DNA from: Chryseobacterium oleae
Lineage (GTDB): Bacteria > Bacteroidota > Bacteroidia > Flavobacteriales > Weeksellaceae
Assembly (NCBI RefSeq): GCF_900115055.1
Contig: NZ_FOVD01000001.1
Span: forward strand, 372,001-436,000
Length of the DNA: 64,000 nt
Direction of reading: 5' to 3'
The notes below the pieces were generated by a model, which searched no databases, was not told the DNA's origin, and saw only the letters and a list, made by a program, of their open reading frames with translations. Below, piece by piece: positions 35,022-43,481 of this stretch (its first letter is position 1; each line of letters begins with the position of its first letter). A program made the position numbers and the translations under genes.

Positions 35022-35414
35022 ATGAAAACAAAAACAACAAAAATCATCTATTGGTCAGGCATTATTTTCATGTCATTATGGTTCGGTGCCAGCGGTTTCT
35101 TTGAACTTACCAAAAATCCAGTGGTATGGGACATTACCCAACAGCTTGGCTATCCGCCCCATTTCATCTACATTCTTGGTGTTTTTAAATTATCGGGAAT
35201 CCTGGTACTTCTTGTTCCCAACCGTTTATTAAGGCTGAAAGAATGGGTATTTGCAGGAATGTTTTTTGATATCATCTTTGCTTTCTTTTCAAAAATGGCC
35301 GTACTTGCTTTTGCGGCAACAATAGATGCTATCATCGCTTTTACGGTACTTTCTGTGACGTACATCATGTTCAGAAAACTGTATACACATGAACTGATAT
35401 TTGGAGAAGCTTAG
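35022..35414 (+). CDS. DoxX-like membrane protein
   Basis: A 130-aa membrane protein with four predicted helices: IIYWSGIIFMSLWFGASGFF, PHFIYILGVFKLSGILVLLV, EWVFAGMFFDIIFAFFSKMA, and TIDAIIAFTVLSVTYIMF. The GFFELTKNP and LGVFKLSGILVLLVP pieces fit the DoxX-like group. It follows DUF1223 at about 390 bases with a decayed repeat between, so co-transcription is doubtful. It is probably involved in quinone or thiol redox, but no evidence exists beyond family. Confidence 0.82.
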   Translation: MKTKTTKIIYWSGIIFMSLWFGASGFFELTKNPVVWDITQQLGYPPHFIYILGVFKLSGILVLLVPNRLLRLKEWVFAGMFFDIIFAFFSKMAVLAFAATIDAIIAFTVLSVTYIMFRKLYTHELIFGEA

Positions 35415-35565
35415 CAGGAATCCGCCTATAAACTGATCAATTGATAGGTTAGAAATTCAGAATCTCACACATCATCTGTTTTTTTATGAGTCAAAAAATG
35501 CTAAAATTTGTACATCATTCAACCCTATGGCTGATCATTTTAGAAATCATAGAAAAAAATATTTG

Positions 35566-35676
35566 TGTTCCCCCAATCAGGTGATTGTACGCCTTATTCA
35601 TTTTCTACTTTACGTTGCTTTGGTTGGGGAATTTTTCAATCAATAAATCCTCCCGGAAATGAGAGGATTTATTGTT
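35566..35676 (+). ncRNA. Candidate structured small RNA with own terminator-like hairpin
   Basis: A gene-free region with three structural signals. AATATTTG (35558-35565) is one base off TAnnTTTG. TTCCCC-C-AA pairs with TTGGGGAA (35568-35576 / 35624-35631), while CAATC / GATTG (35574-35578 / 35583-35587) would compete with it. A perfect 12-bp hairpin CAATAAATCCTC / GAGGATTTATTG closes the region at 35641-35674. No open frame is present. The last hairpin may instead be a terminator for the minus-strand MBL gene. I cannot match this to a known RNA family from memory. Confidence 0.3.
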
Positions 35677-35748
35677 TAAATAGTGTTGTAGAAATTGAAA
35701 TTATACTTCTTAATCCCTCAATCATTTAATCTTTTAATTCCACTTACG

Positions 35749-36741
35749 TTAATTCATAAAACTCTCCGGAATCCATTCATAGGCTGCATCTTTTTTCTTT
35801 GTAAAGCCAAGCCCCGGCCATGGAAGATGATAGGCAAATGCTTTGGTCTTTGTTTCTGCCAGCTGCTGAAGAAGTTTCTTACGGGAGTCCGTAGCGATAT
35901 CCAGATCGGTATCTCCTGAAAATCCCCATTCAGGGTGTGGAAAAAGAATGACATCAGAATGAATCAGATCTGCCATGTAGATCAGTTTTTCATTTCCGGA
36001 AGAAATCGTCATGATGGTAAGTCCCGGCGTGTGTCCCGGTGCCAACTGGAAATTGAAATGATCAAATAAAGGCTTTTTAAAGTCATAAAACTTCAGCTTT
36101 GGACGAATTGTTTTCAGTATATTCTGAAGTGGTGGAATCACCTGATTAAGAAATTCAGGTTCGTTCTTTAAAAAGCTGTTTTTAAAATCTTTAAGAGAAG
36201 CCTGCAACCAAAAATCATGCTCGATCTTTGAAATATACAGATCCGCATTCGGGAAAACGAGATTATTTTGCTTGTCCACTACTCCACCGATGTGATCCGG
36301 ATGAGCGTGGGAAATAAAAACATCGGTAATATCTTTCGGTGAAAATCCTGCTTTCTGAAGACTTTTCAAGAGGAAACCGGTTCTTTCATCCGCAAAAATC
36401 CCCATTCCTGCATCCAGTAAAATCAGTCGGTTTTTTGTTTTAACAAGCAGCAGATTCATCGCCATGTCTACATAATCATCGGGACGGAAATGATCTCTGA
36501 GGAGTTTTTTTAGTTGAGGAACATCCGCCCGAGGAGAAAATGTATCAACGTTTTTTTCGTGAATATATCCGTCGGTAAGAATAAACAAATCCAGCTCTCC
36601 AAGTTTAATCTTTTTAAATGCTGAAAGATCATCCTCCGAATGGGGTAAAACCTTCTGTGCTCCGGCAAAGACATCAGAAAAAGGCACAAAGCTTAATGCT
36701 CCGGCCAGAAGTCCGTTTCTTAAAAGTTCTCTTCTGTTCAT
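35749..36741 (-). CDS. MBL-fold metallo-hydrolase with Tat-type signal
   Basis: A 330-aa zinc hydrolase of the metallo-beta-lactamase superfamily. It begins with a twin-arginine style signal MNRRELLRNGLLAGALSFVP and a hydrophobic segment, so it is exported folded with its metal. The metal motif SHAHPDHIGG lies near residue 150. A later His is in PGHTPGLTI, an Asp in YMADLIHSD, and a further His in FAYHLPWPG. It follows the aldo/keto reductase gene by 67 bases and is probably transcribed with it under AraC control. The substrate is unknown. Confidence 0.9.
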   Translation of the reverse strand: MNRRELLRNGLLAGALSFVPFSDVFAGAQKVLPHSEDDLSAFKKIKLGELDLFILTDGYIHEKNVDTFSPRADVPQLKKLLRDHFRPDDYVDMAMNLLLVKTKNRLILLDAGMGIFADERTGFLLKSLQKAGFSPKDITDVFISHAHPDHIGGVVDKQNNLVFPNADLYISKIEHDFWLQASLKDFKNSFLKNEPEFLNQVIPPLQNILKTIRPKLKFYDFKKPLFDHFNFQLAPGHTPGLTIMTISSGNEKLIYMADLIHSDVILFPHPEWGFSGDTDLDIATDSRKKLLQQLAETKTKAFAYHLPWPGLGFTKKKDAAYEWIPESFMN

Positions 36742-36808
36742 GATTGAATAGGTGATTATTAATATTCCGGATTACTAACAGTCATCAGCAATCCGGAAGT
36801 ATTATATT

Positions 36809-37810
36809 TTAGTTATTGACTAATTTCATAGAACCTTCGGTATATCTTTCACCGACGTTAGGATATTTTTTAAGAAGTGAATCAATCGTTTCCAGATCCG
36901 ATTTTGAAAGATCAATATTCACCGCAGCAATATTTTCTTCCAGATATTTAATACGCTTAGTCCCCGGAATCGGAATGATATCTTCTCCCTGGTTCAGTAC
37001 CCATGCTAAGGCAAGCTGGGTTCCTTTTACTCCTTTAGATTCGGCAAATTCATTGATTTCTCTGGCCAGATTCCTATTGTTCTCAAGGTATTCTTCCTGA
37101 TAACGTGGCAGGGTTTTTCTGAAATCTTCATCACCAAAATTCTGTATTTCATTGATATTCGCGAAAAGGCCTCTAGCCAGTGGAGAATATGGTACCAATG
37201 TGATTCCAAGCTCTCTGATCGTAGGCAATATATCATTTTCTACATCTTTGGTCAGGATAGAATATTCTGACTGTAAAGCTGTAATCGGATGAATTTTATT
37301 CGCCTTTCTGATGGATTCTGCGGAAGCTTCTGATAATCCAAGGTATTTTACTTTTCCTTCTTTCACCAATTCTGCCATAGCTCCAACCGTTTCTTCTACC
37401 GGAATATTCGGATCTACTCTGTGGGCATAATACAGGTCAATGGTATCTATTTTAAGTCTCTGAAGGCTAAAATCAACAGCCTGTCTGATCCACTCCGGTG
37501 AACCGTCAAAATAAGTTCCCGGTGCTCCGCTATGGCTTGGTTTTCCGTCTTTAAATCTGAATCCGAATTTGGTTGCAATAAAAATCTTGTCACGGTTGGG
37601 AACCAAAACTTTTGAGATCAGTTTTTCATTTTCTCCGGCGGCATACATGTCTGCCGTATCCCAGAAATTTACGCCTAAGTCTAAAGCTTTGTGTAATGTA
37701 CTGATGCTTTCCTGCTCATCTGCAGGGCCATAAGCAAAGCTCATTCCCATACATCCTAAACCTACTGCAGATAACTGCTCTCCTGTGTTTCCTAATTTTC
37801 TGAATTTCAT
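36809..37810 (-). CDS. Aldo/keto reductase
   Basis: A 333-aa NADPH-dependent AKR (TIM barrel). The catalytic Tyr is in DTADMYAAGENEKL with Asp before it, Lys in VFIATKFGF-type FIATKFGFRF, His in YYAHRVDPN, and a cofactor-binding end IIPIPGTKRIKYLEENI. It starts MKFRKLGNTGEQLSAVGLGC, the usual start of YajO/YhdN-like AKRs. It is under a candidate AraC operator. The substrate is unknown; AKRs reduce aldehydes and ketones. Confidence 0.94.
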   Translation of the reverse strand: MKFRKLGNTGEQLSAVGLGCMGMSFAYGPADEQESISTLHKALDLGVNFWDTADMYAAGENEKLISKVLVPNRDKIFIATKFGFRFKDGKPSHSGAPGTYFDGSPEWIRQAVDFSLQRLKIDTIDLYYAHRVDPNIPVEETVGAMAELVKEGKVKYLGLSEASAESIRKANKIHPITALQSEYSILTKDVENDILPTIRELGITLVPYSPLARGLFANINEIQNFGDEDFRKTLPRYQEEYLENNRNLAREINEFAESKGVKGTQLALAWVLNQGEDIIPIPGTKRIKYLEENIAAVNIDLSKSDLETIDSLLKKYPNVGERYTEGSMKLVNN

Positions 37811-37838
37811 AATGGGTTGTGATTTTAAATTGATAAGA

Positions 37839-37904
37839 CAAAATTAGAACAAGAATAAGCCCGGCACTCTATAGAATTCAAACCAAGAATTATAAAATTC
37901 AAAC
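37839..37904 (-). promoter_or_regulatory. AKR promoter with candidate AraC operator (21-base direct repeat)
   Basis: On the plus strand TATAGAATTCAAAC (37870-37883) and TATAAAATTCAAAC (37891-37904) are direct repeats 21 bases apart, two turns of helix. They lie upstream of TAATTTTG, the minus-strand -7 box (37839-37846), near the position where an activator contacts polymerase. A single copy of the same 14-mer lies upstream of the AraC gene itself. Confidence 0.65.
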
Positions 37905-38804
37905 AACCTCCGTTCTGACAGCGTTAGGAGCCATTCCCGTCTGTTTTTTAAAGAAATTTGTAAAATAAGCCGGCTCTTCAAATCCTAATCCGTATGCTAT
38001 TTCGGAGATGTTCCAATCTGTATGTTTCAGCAGTGCGGTAGCTTCCTGAACAATCCTAGAAGCGATCTGCTGACTGGTGGTTTTTCCGGTCATCTCTTTC
38101 ACGGAACGGTTCAACGAATTTACATGGATAGAAAGACTCTGTGCATAATCATTGGGAGTCTTCAGTTTCAGAAATGCTTCAGGGCTGTCGATGGGAAACT
38201 GCCTTTCCAACAGCTCCATAAATAATGAAGCAACGCGCTGAGATGCGTTCTGATAGGGCTCAAAGTTCTCAGCAGGATGCATTTTCATGGTTTCATGAAT
38301 CATCAGATGGAGGCATGCACGGAGCATATCATACTTGTGCATATATTCGGATTCAATCTCCTTCATCATCTTGATAAAAAGGTCCGAGATGGTTTTCTGC
38401 TGCTCTTCATCCACAAAGAACATGGGAGTTCCGCCAATTTTAAACAGCTGAGAATCCTGAAGATTTCCCAAACGCATTCCGTTCTGGAGAAACTGGTCGG
38501 TAAAGAGACAAAACCATCCTGTCTGGTCTTCATCATCCGCTTCCCATGAGTAGGGAACTACAGGATTTGAGAACAAAAGTGCCGGACGGTCTACATAAAT
38601 CCATTTATCTGCATAATGAAGCTTCCCTTTTCCGATAATAAGTGATATTTTGTAATAATCCCTCCTACTGTAAGGAGTTAACAGTGAGCAGCTTTCCCGT
38701 GTGAATACATTAAAATGCCCTATCCCGGGAGTCCTGACAGCTTCCAGTCTCTCCACAGATGCATTCCTCAAATAAAATCCCTGTATTGTTTCTTTAGATT
38801 CCAT
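37899..38804 (-). CDS. AraC-family transcriptional regulator
   Basis: A 301-aa regulator with an N-terminal cupin-like sensing domain (about 25-170: YYKISLIIGKGKLHYADKWI, PYSWEADDEDQTGWFCLF). The C-terminal AraC double helix-turn-helix (about 200-298) shows YAQSLSIHVNSLNRSVKEMT, then LLKHTDWNISEIAYGLGFEE and PAYFTNFFKKQTGMAPNAVR. It probably activates the adjacent aldo/keto reductase and MBL genes. Its coding end overlaps the right arm of the candidate operator by a few bases. The inducer is unknown. Confidence 0.94.
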   Translation of the reverse strand: MESKETIQGFYLRNASVERLEAVRTPGIGHFNVFTRESCSLLTPYSRRDYYKISLIIGKGKLHYADKWIYVDRPALLFSNPVVPYSWEADDEDQTGWFCLFTDQFLQNGMRLGNLQDSQLFKIGGTPMFFVDEEQQKTISDLFIKMMKEIESEYMHKYDMLRACLHLMIHETMKMHPAENFEPYQNASQRVASLFMELLERQFPIDSPEAFLKLKTPNDYAQSLSIHVNSLNRSVKEMTGKTTSQQIASRIVQEATALLKHTDWNISEIAYGLGFEEPAYFTNFFKKQTGMAPNAVRTEVV

Positions 38805-38814
38805 ACCACTAAGT

Positions 38815-38828
38815 TATAAAATTCAAAC
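38815..38828. promoter_or_regulatory. Single TATAAAATTCAAAC site upstream of the AraC gene
   Basis: The exact 14-mer from the AKR operator recurs 10 bases before the araC-type start codon (on the opposite side), a place suited to autoregulation. Confidence 0.5.
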
Positions 38829-38857
38829 AAATAAAACATTCCTGTTCCTAATGATTG

Positions 38858-38895
38858 ATAAAATAAAAGATGGCCGGCAATTTTTGCCGGCCATC
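38858..38895 (-). terminator. Terminator after the basic secreted protein
   Basis: A 12-bp perfect stem GATGGCCGGCAA / TTGCCGGCCATC with a 3-base loop, followed on the minus strand by TTTTATTTTATC. Confidence 0.9.
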
Positions 38896-38924
38896 CAAAA
38901 CTGAATATATCGTTGATACCTGGT

Positions 38925-39344
38925 CTAGTGATGGTGCCCGTTTTTCTTTTCCATCTTATATACTTTGGTCTTTTTAACCTTACTTTTCTTATAGTTATTT
39001 TTGTTACGGTTATAAACGGCTACAGGGTTCTGGCCTTTGTAATAATTCTTTTTGAATTTGGTGTATTTTTCCCTTCCGAGTATTCTTTCAATTTCATAAT
39101 ACCGGTCTTCTCTCCATCGGTCCGGCTGGCTTACATAGGCCCTGTTCCAGGAATCATAATCGCGGTATCTGTCATTTAAGGCATTCAGCTGGTTGGTCTG
39201 CGCCACAGAAAGCAGAAGATCTGCTGCCACGGATTGCCAGTTGACATCTGTAATACTTCTTCTGTAATCGTTGTAATAATCTGACTGTGCATAGCTGAGG
39301 CCAAATGTGCCAACAAGCATTAATGCTATCATTATTTTTTTCAT
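38925..39344 (-). CDS. Secreted basic protein of unknown function
   Basis: A 139-aa protein with signal peptide MKKIMIALMLVGTFGLSYA. The mature part begins QSDYYNDYRRSITDVNWQSV and contains many Tyr, Arg, Asp and Asn residues (RYRDYDSWNRAYVSQPDRWR). The C-terminal 40 residues are Lys-rich (NNYKKSKVKKTKVYKMEKK) and end GHHH. No family was recognised. Its strong basic tail could bind polyanions such as DNA, LPS or peptidoglycan. It is monocistronic, with a strong terminator. Confidence 0.8.
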   Translation of the reverse strand: MKKIMIALMLVGTFGLSYAQSDYYNDYRRSITDVNWQSVAADLLLSVAQTNQLNALNDRYRDYDSWNRAYVSQPDRWREDRYYEIERILGREKYTKFKKNYYKGQNPVAVYNRNKNNYKKSKVKKTKVYKMEKKNGHHH

Positions 39345-39741
39345 CTTTAGTACCTTTTTTGGTTAACTGTTTTAGCATAGTCAATTAAAATGCCAAGTTT
39401 GTAATACATCTTCCCAATCTTTGTTAAAAAGCGCAAAAACATAATTGTTTTTTATCTATAATGCAGATTAAAAATATCGAATAATAAGTAATGAGGATTT
39501 ATGATCAGATAAAAATTGCATACATCATCATACTCAAAAACTCTATAACTCTCGAACTCTCTGACTCGTTCATTCTGCTAAAATTTCGTTAAGTTTCCCA
39601 AAAACTCATGTTTTGTATTATTTTAATTTGTAATTTTAAGAGTGAGAAGTATACATCCGGAAGGTTTGTAATGCCGCGGGACCATTAGATTGCTTTATTA
39701 ATTCAATGAAGTAAGTCTTTGTTTAACACAATCAAATTTTA
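39345..39741. other. Intergenic region upstream of two divergent genes
   Basis: The region between the minus-strand secreted protein and the plus-strand GNAT gene is AT-rich and gene-free. It holds a short degenerate word stretch near 39539-39572 (ACTCTATAACTCTCGAACTC). No clear operator was seen. Confidence 0.7.
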
Positions 39742-40035
39742 ATGATTATGGAAAATATAAAGTTTGAGATATCTCCTTATCAGGATGAGCTGCAACTGTT
39801 ACTGGATGGAGAAAAGGCAGGATATATGTCGATAAAAATTGACGGAAGACTGCTGATCGTTTATTACACAAAAATTATTGAAGAACGTGAGGGCCATGGA
39901 TACGCCAAAATGCTTCTGGACGAATTGGTCCGTTACTCTGAAGAAAAAGATCTTCTGGTAGATCCGGAATGTGATTTTGTCCGCCAGCAGTTTGAAAATC
40001 ATCCTGCCCGGTACAAAGATATCTGGCATGCCTGA
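39742..40035 (+). CDS. Small GNAT-type N-acetyltransferase (YidJ/Acetyltransf_CG-like)
   Basis: A 97-aa acetyltransferase-like protein of the small GNAT group. It begins MIMENIKFEISPYQDELQLL and carries YMSIKIDGRLLIVYYTKIIE, then a cofactor site EGHGYAKMLLDELVRYSEE. The end PECDFVRQQFENHPARYKDI is characteristic of this group, which lacks the larger GNAT N-terminal part. The second Met (39748) is also possible as start. It is convergent with the MBL gene, with one base between the stops. Confidence 0.86.
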   Translation: MIMENIKFEISPYQDELQLLLDGEKAGYMSIKIDGRLLIVYYTKIIEEREGHGYAKMLLDELVRYSEEKDLLVDPECDFVRQQFENHPARYKDIWHA

Positions 40036-40036
40036 C

Positions 40037-41137
40037 TCAGTCTTCCCACCAGTTGCTGAACTGATGGTGAGTACGATTCAGATCCACTACTTCCCCTATC
40101 ATTGGGGTAAGGATGCTGAGTCCTTTTTCTTTTCCTAAACCTGTTACTTTCTGCAGCGGCTCATTCCACGGGTGAAGAGCCAGCGCAAATTTTGAAGAGT
40201 GAACAGGAATACTATGCTGAGCTTTAAGATCAACGGCTGCCTGGATTACGTCTTCAGGCAGCGCGTGGATATACCGCCATGCTTCGTCATACTGCCCGTT
40301 TTCAAGAATGGCATAATCAAAAGGTCCGAATTGTTCACCAATCGTTTTGAAGTGGGCATCGTAGCCACTGTCGCCGCCCAAAAAAAATTTCTTCGTTGGC
40401 GTTTCCAGAACATAGGAAGCCCAGAGCGTGTTGTTCTGTTTTATTTTCCGTCCGGAGAAATGTCTTGCCGGAGTAAAAGTAATTTTCAGATTATTTTTCA
40501 AAAGCACTTCTGCACCCCATTCCTCTTCGATCAGGTTTTCTTCAGCATAGCCCCATCTTTCGAGGTGAGCACCCGCTCCGAGTGGTACAATAGCTTTGCC
40601 TGTTCTGTTTTTAATTGATTTCACAGTCGGATAATCCAGATGGTCAAAATGATCATGCGTAATGACCAGATAATCCAGATCCGGAATATCTTCCGGTTTG
40701 AACAAGTCTGAACCTTTAAATGCTTTGTTAAAATATTTGAATGGTGAACCATACAGGCTCAGCACAGGATCTACCAGAAAGGAAACGCCATCCGTTTGCA
40801 GATAATAGGATGAATGTCCCAGCCATATAAAGATATCCTGATCTTTTCGGATGCTTCTCAAATCTGTATGAATAGCCGGAATATTTTTCAAAGGCTTTAA
40901 CAGCGGATGTTTTTTCCCTAAAATGAAATCATAGGTAACCTTCATCGTGCTGTAACCTTCGGTAATGGAAGGTGTATGACTGATGTTCCGGAACTGTCTG
41001 TTTTTATAGAGTTTTGACTGTTTTATCCGCTCCAGTCTTTTGCCTTTGGGTGCTGCTCCGAAAGCGGGCAGGTTCATCACAAAAAAATAAATGATCACTA
41101 AAAGAACGGCTGTTAAAATCAGGTATATCATCTGCAT
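40037..41137 (-). CDS. MBL-fold metallo-hydrolase (NAPE-PLD/UlaG-like), membrane-anchored
   Basis: A 366-aa metallo-beta-lactamase-fold enzyme. An N-terminal membrane helix (MQMIYLILTAVLLVIIYFFV) anchors it. The active-site motif VITHDHFDHLDYPT, Asp in FLGGDSGYDAHF, and further His in TPARHFSGRK and AILENGQYDEAW fit the NAPE-PLD-like group that hydrolyses phosphodiesters. Start at ATG 41137, after a TTG five codons upstream was rejected. The specific lipid or nucleotide substrate is unknown. Confidence 0.9.
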   Translation of the reverse strand: MQMIYLILTAVLLVIIYFFVMNLPAFGAAPKGKRLERIKQSKLYKNRQFRNISHTPSITEGYSTMKVTYDFILGKKHPLLKPLKNIPAIHTDLRSIRKDQDIFIWLGHSSYYLQTDGVSFLVDPVLSLYGSPFKYFNKAFKGSDLFKPEDIPDLDYLVITHDHFDHLDYPTVKSIKNRTGKAIVPLGAGAHLERWGYAEENLIEEEWGAEVLLKNNLKITFTPARHFSGRKIKQNNTLWASYVLETPTKKFFLGGDSGYDAHFKTIGEQFGPFDYAILENGQYDEAWRYIHALPEDVIQAAVDLKAQHSIPVHSSKFALALHPWNEPLQKVTGLGKEKGLSILTPMIGEVVDLNRTHHQFSNWWED

Positions 41138-41274
41138 CGAAATAAGTGTCAAAGGTATTGACTTTTGATCTCACATGGGAAATTCAGTGGTTTTTTAACT
41201 TAATTTATAAAGCTTTCTGAATAATTTATTACTTATTTGAATCGTAATAATCTTAAACTTTTTAACTTAGCGGA

Positions 41275-42828
41275 TTGAAAAAAATTCAAAACAGATTGAA
41301 AAATTATTCGATAATACTGCTGGCAGCGGCACTCTCTTCATGTACCTCTATCAGAAGACACAATGAGCAAAGAGCTACATGTATTGGTCCAGACGAGCTT
41401 AAGGAAGACGTAGATTACGCCTACCTAAAGCTTCAGCAGATGCATCCTCAACTTTACTGGTATATTTCCAAGCCTGAACTTGACCGTAAATTTGACAGTC
41501 TTAAAGGAACCATTGATGAGCCTTTAACTCCGCTTCAGTTTTATTTTAAGCTGCAGCCTGTAATTGCTGATATTCGTGAAGGACACCTTGCCCTGAGAAT
41601 TCCCCGAAAAAAATTCACTAAGAGACAAATCAAATCCCTTGAACATAAAAAAGGAATGTTCAGCCGTTTTGAATATTATGTGAAAGATGATCATTTATTT
41701 ATAATCCAGAATAAAGATTCGATTGAAAATATAAAACCGGGAACTGAAATCCTTTCGATTAATAAAGTTCCTGTTTCCGATTATGTAAAAAAATACCGCG
41801 AACTGATTAGCAGTGACGGTTACAATACTACCTTTCAATCCTATTTCCTGAAGGACGTTTTTTTTAATTTTTATACTGCAGAAAACGGATTTAAAGACAC
41901 CGCCTCTATAGAAACTTTGTATAACGGTGAAAAACACACCTATACCCTGCATCGTGAATCCAAATCTAAAAATGATCTGGATAAAGACAAGGAACTGGAA
42001 AAAAGAACGCCTGAAAAGAAGGTTAATGATTATGTAGCATCAAGTAATTCTTATAATCGAAATTTTAAGTTCCTGGACAAAGACAGCACGACTGCCTATA
42101 TTAAAGTAAAGAGTTTTTCAAGGGATTATTCCGAGAAATTTTACAAAGAAACATTTGCAAAAATAAAAAATGCAGGATCCAAGTACCTTATTATAGATGT
42201 CCGAAACAATTACGGAGGATCTTTGCATGAAATCAATAACCTGTATTCTTATCTGGCTCCGGAACCGTATGTGCTGATAAAGCCATCACAGCTTACGTCC
42301 AGAATCACTCCGTTAAAAACAAATTATTTCAGAAAAAGCACGCCTTTCCAATATGCTTTTAAGAGTCTGGCCTACCCGACTTATGTTTTTGCTCAGACCT
42401 TCAGTACTTATAAAAAGGACGGAAAGGTATATTACAAAATGAAAGCCGACAAGCCTACGAAACCCAATAAGGATGCATTTCAGGGGAAAGTTTTTGTACT
42501 GATCAACGGCGGAAGTTTTTCAGCATCTTCTATCATTACAGCAAAACTGAAATATGATAAGCGGGCTGTTCTCGTGGGTGAAGAAACCGGCGGCGCTAAT
42601 GACGGAACGGTAGCAGGGTTTTATTCTTACCAGAAACTTCCTCATTCAAAGATCAATCTTCCTATCGGCTTACTGCTGGTACAGCCAAACATTGATTTTC
42701 TGAATACTAAAAAAGGAGTGGCTCCCGATATTACCATCACTGAAAGTATGCAGGATATTATTGATAAAAAAGATCCGCAGCTGGATTGGGTAAAAAATGA
42801 AATTGCAAAAGAAAAAGCACTTCAATAG
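41275..42828 (+). CDS. S41-family peptidase, lipoprotein, TTG start
   Basis: A 517-aa secreted peptidase-like lipoprotein. A TTG start at 41275 begins the signal MKKIQNRLKNYSIILLAAAL and lipobox LSSC (Cys23). No ATG lies nearer than the WY-x-ISK region, and an in-frame TAA sits 12 bases upstream, so TTG is the real start. The S41 catalytic region has DVRNNYGGSLHEIN, nucleophile Ser in LINGGSFSASSIITAK, and VGEETGGANDGTV. A PDZ-like segment (about 130-170) is recognisable at GTEILSINKVPV. It ends at a bidirectional terminator. Confidence 0.92.
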   Translation: MKKIQNRLKNYSIILLAAALSSCTSIRRHNEQRATCIGPDELKEDVDYAYLKLQQMHPQLYWYISKPELDRKFDSLKGTIDEPLTPLQFYFKLQPVIADIREGHLALRIPRKKFTKRQIKSLEHKKGMFSRFEYYVKDDHLFIIQNKDSIENIKPGTEILSINKVPVSDYVKKYRELISSDGYNTTFQSYFLKDVFFNFYTAENGFKDTASIETLYNGEKHTYTLHRESKSKNDLDKDKELEKRTPEKKVNDYVASSNSYNRNFKFLDKDSTTAYIKVKSFSRDYSEKFYKETFAKIKNAGSKYLIIDVRNNYGGSLHEINNLYSYLAPEPYVLIKPSQLTSRITPLKTNYFRKSTPFQYAFKSLAYPTYVFAQTFSTYKKDGKVYYKMKADKPTKPNKDAFQGKVFVLINGGSFSASSIITAKLKYDKRAVLVGEETGGANDGTVAGFYSYQKLPHSKINLPIGLLLVQPNIDFLNTKKGVAPDITITESMQDIIDKKDPQLDWVKNEIAKEKALQ

Positions 42829-42834
42829 TTTTAT

Positions 42835-42875
42835 AAAATAGTTTCGGCGGGCTTTCAGCCCGCCGAAACTATTTT
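42835..42875. terminator. Bidirectional terminator between S41 gene and sigma-associated membrane gene
   Basis: A 19-bp stem, AAAATAGTTTCGGCGGGCT / AGCCCGCCGAAACTATTTT, with a 3-base loop. The right end overlaps the stop of the minus-strand gene by one base. Confidence 0.95.
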
Positions 42876-43465
42876 CATCTCTTCAACTCCTTCAACAAAT
42901 CTTCGATATGTACAATATATCTTCCATAATAACGCTTGAACCAGAACTGTCCCATCAGGTAGAGTACAAAAAGTCCTACTGTCACTGAGCTGATCAGGAT
43001 CACGGCGGCTTTTACTTCGCTGATCGGTTCAGGCCACGGAATAAATTCTATAACGATGATCATTTCGCAGACAATAAAAGGAACAAAACTCAGATAGTAC
43101 GAAAGATAATACTGCTTATTGAGATTAAACTGTGCCACGAGATCTTTTAAAGAATCATAGGTTTTGAGCATCGGGTTGCTGATATCATTGTACAGTCTGA
43201 AAAATTTACTGAAAAAGAATATGGTCACCAGCAGCATTGACGCGATAAGAACCGTAATGTAAAACTGTAGTTTAAAGGGTTGGCAGAAGGCACATACGAT
43301 AAATGAAAAAACAAAGATCGCAATGATGGACCAGAATTCCATACGCATATTCTTACGTACTTTTTCCAGCGGAAGACTGATTTTGTTTCTCTGCTCAATA
43401 CTTATTTCAGGAGTTTCTTCGGAAACCTCTTCATTCCATACATTTTTTAATTCATCTATATTCAT
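42875..43465 (-). CDS. Four-helix membrane protein paired with ECF sigma factor (module 2)
   Basis: A 196-aa membrane protein with an N-terminal cytosolic part (MNIDELKNVWNEEVSEETPE, then IEQRNKISLPLEKVRKNMRM) and four hydrophobic helices (about 44-62, 68-86, 123-141 and 150-172). It is the same family as the 271-aa protein at 44508-45323 (shared EFW, LPxxSxEQxxxI and KRYYGRYI/MYGRYI ends). Being immediately downstream (16 bases) of an ECF sigma gene, it is a likely membrane-bound regulator of it. The cytosolic N terminus could hold the sigma factor. Not a known anti-sigma family to my reading. Confidence 0.8.
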   Translation of the reverse strand: MNIDELKNVWNEEVSEETPEISIEQRNKISLPLEKVRKNMRMEFWSIIAIFVFSFIVCAFCQPFKLQFYITVLIASMLLVTIFFFSKFFRLYNDISNPMLKTYDSLKDLVAQFNLNKQYYLSYYLSFVPFIVCEMIIVIEFIPWPEPISEVKAAVILISSVTVGLFVLYLMGQFWFKRYYGRYIVHIEDLLKELKR

Positions 43466-43481
43466 TGGTATTGATTTAAAG

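Noticed and set aside
41275-41277. A missing ATG as evidence that the S41 gene is truncated
   Set aside because: TTG gives a full lipoprotein signal, so the gene is intact.
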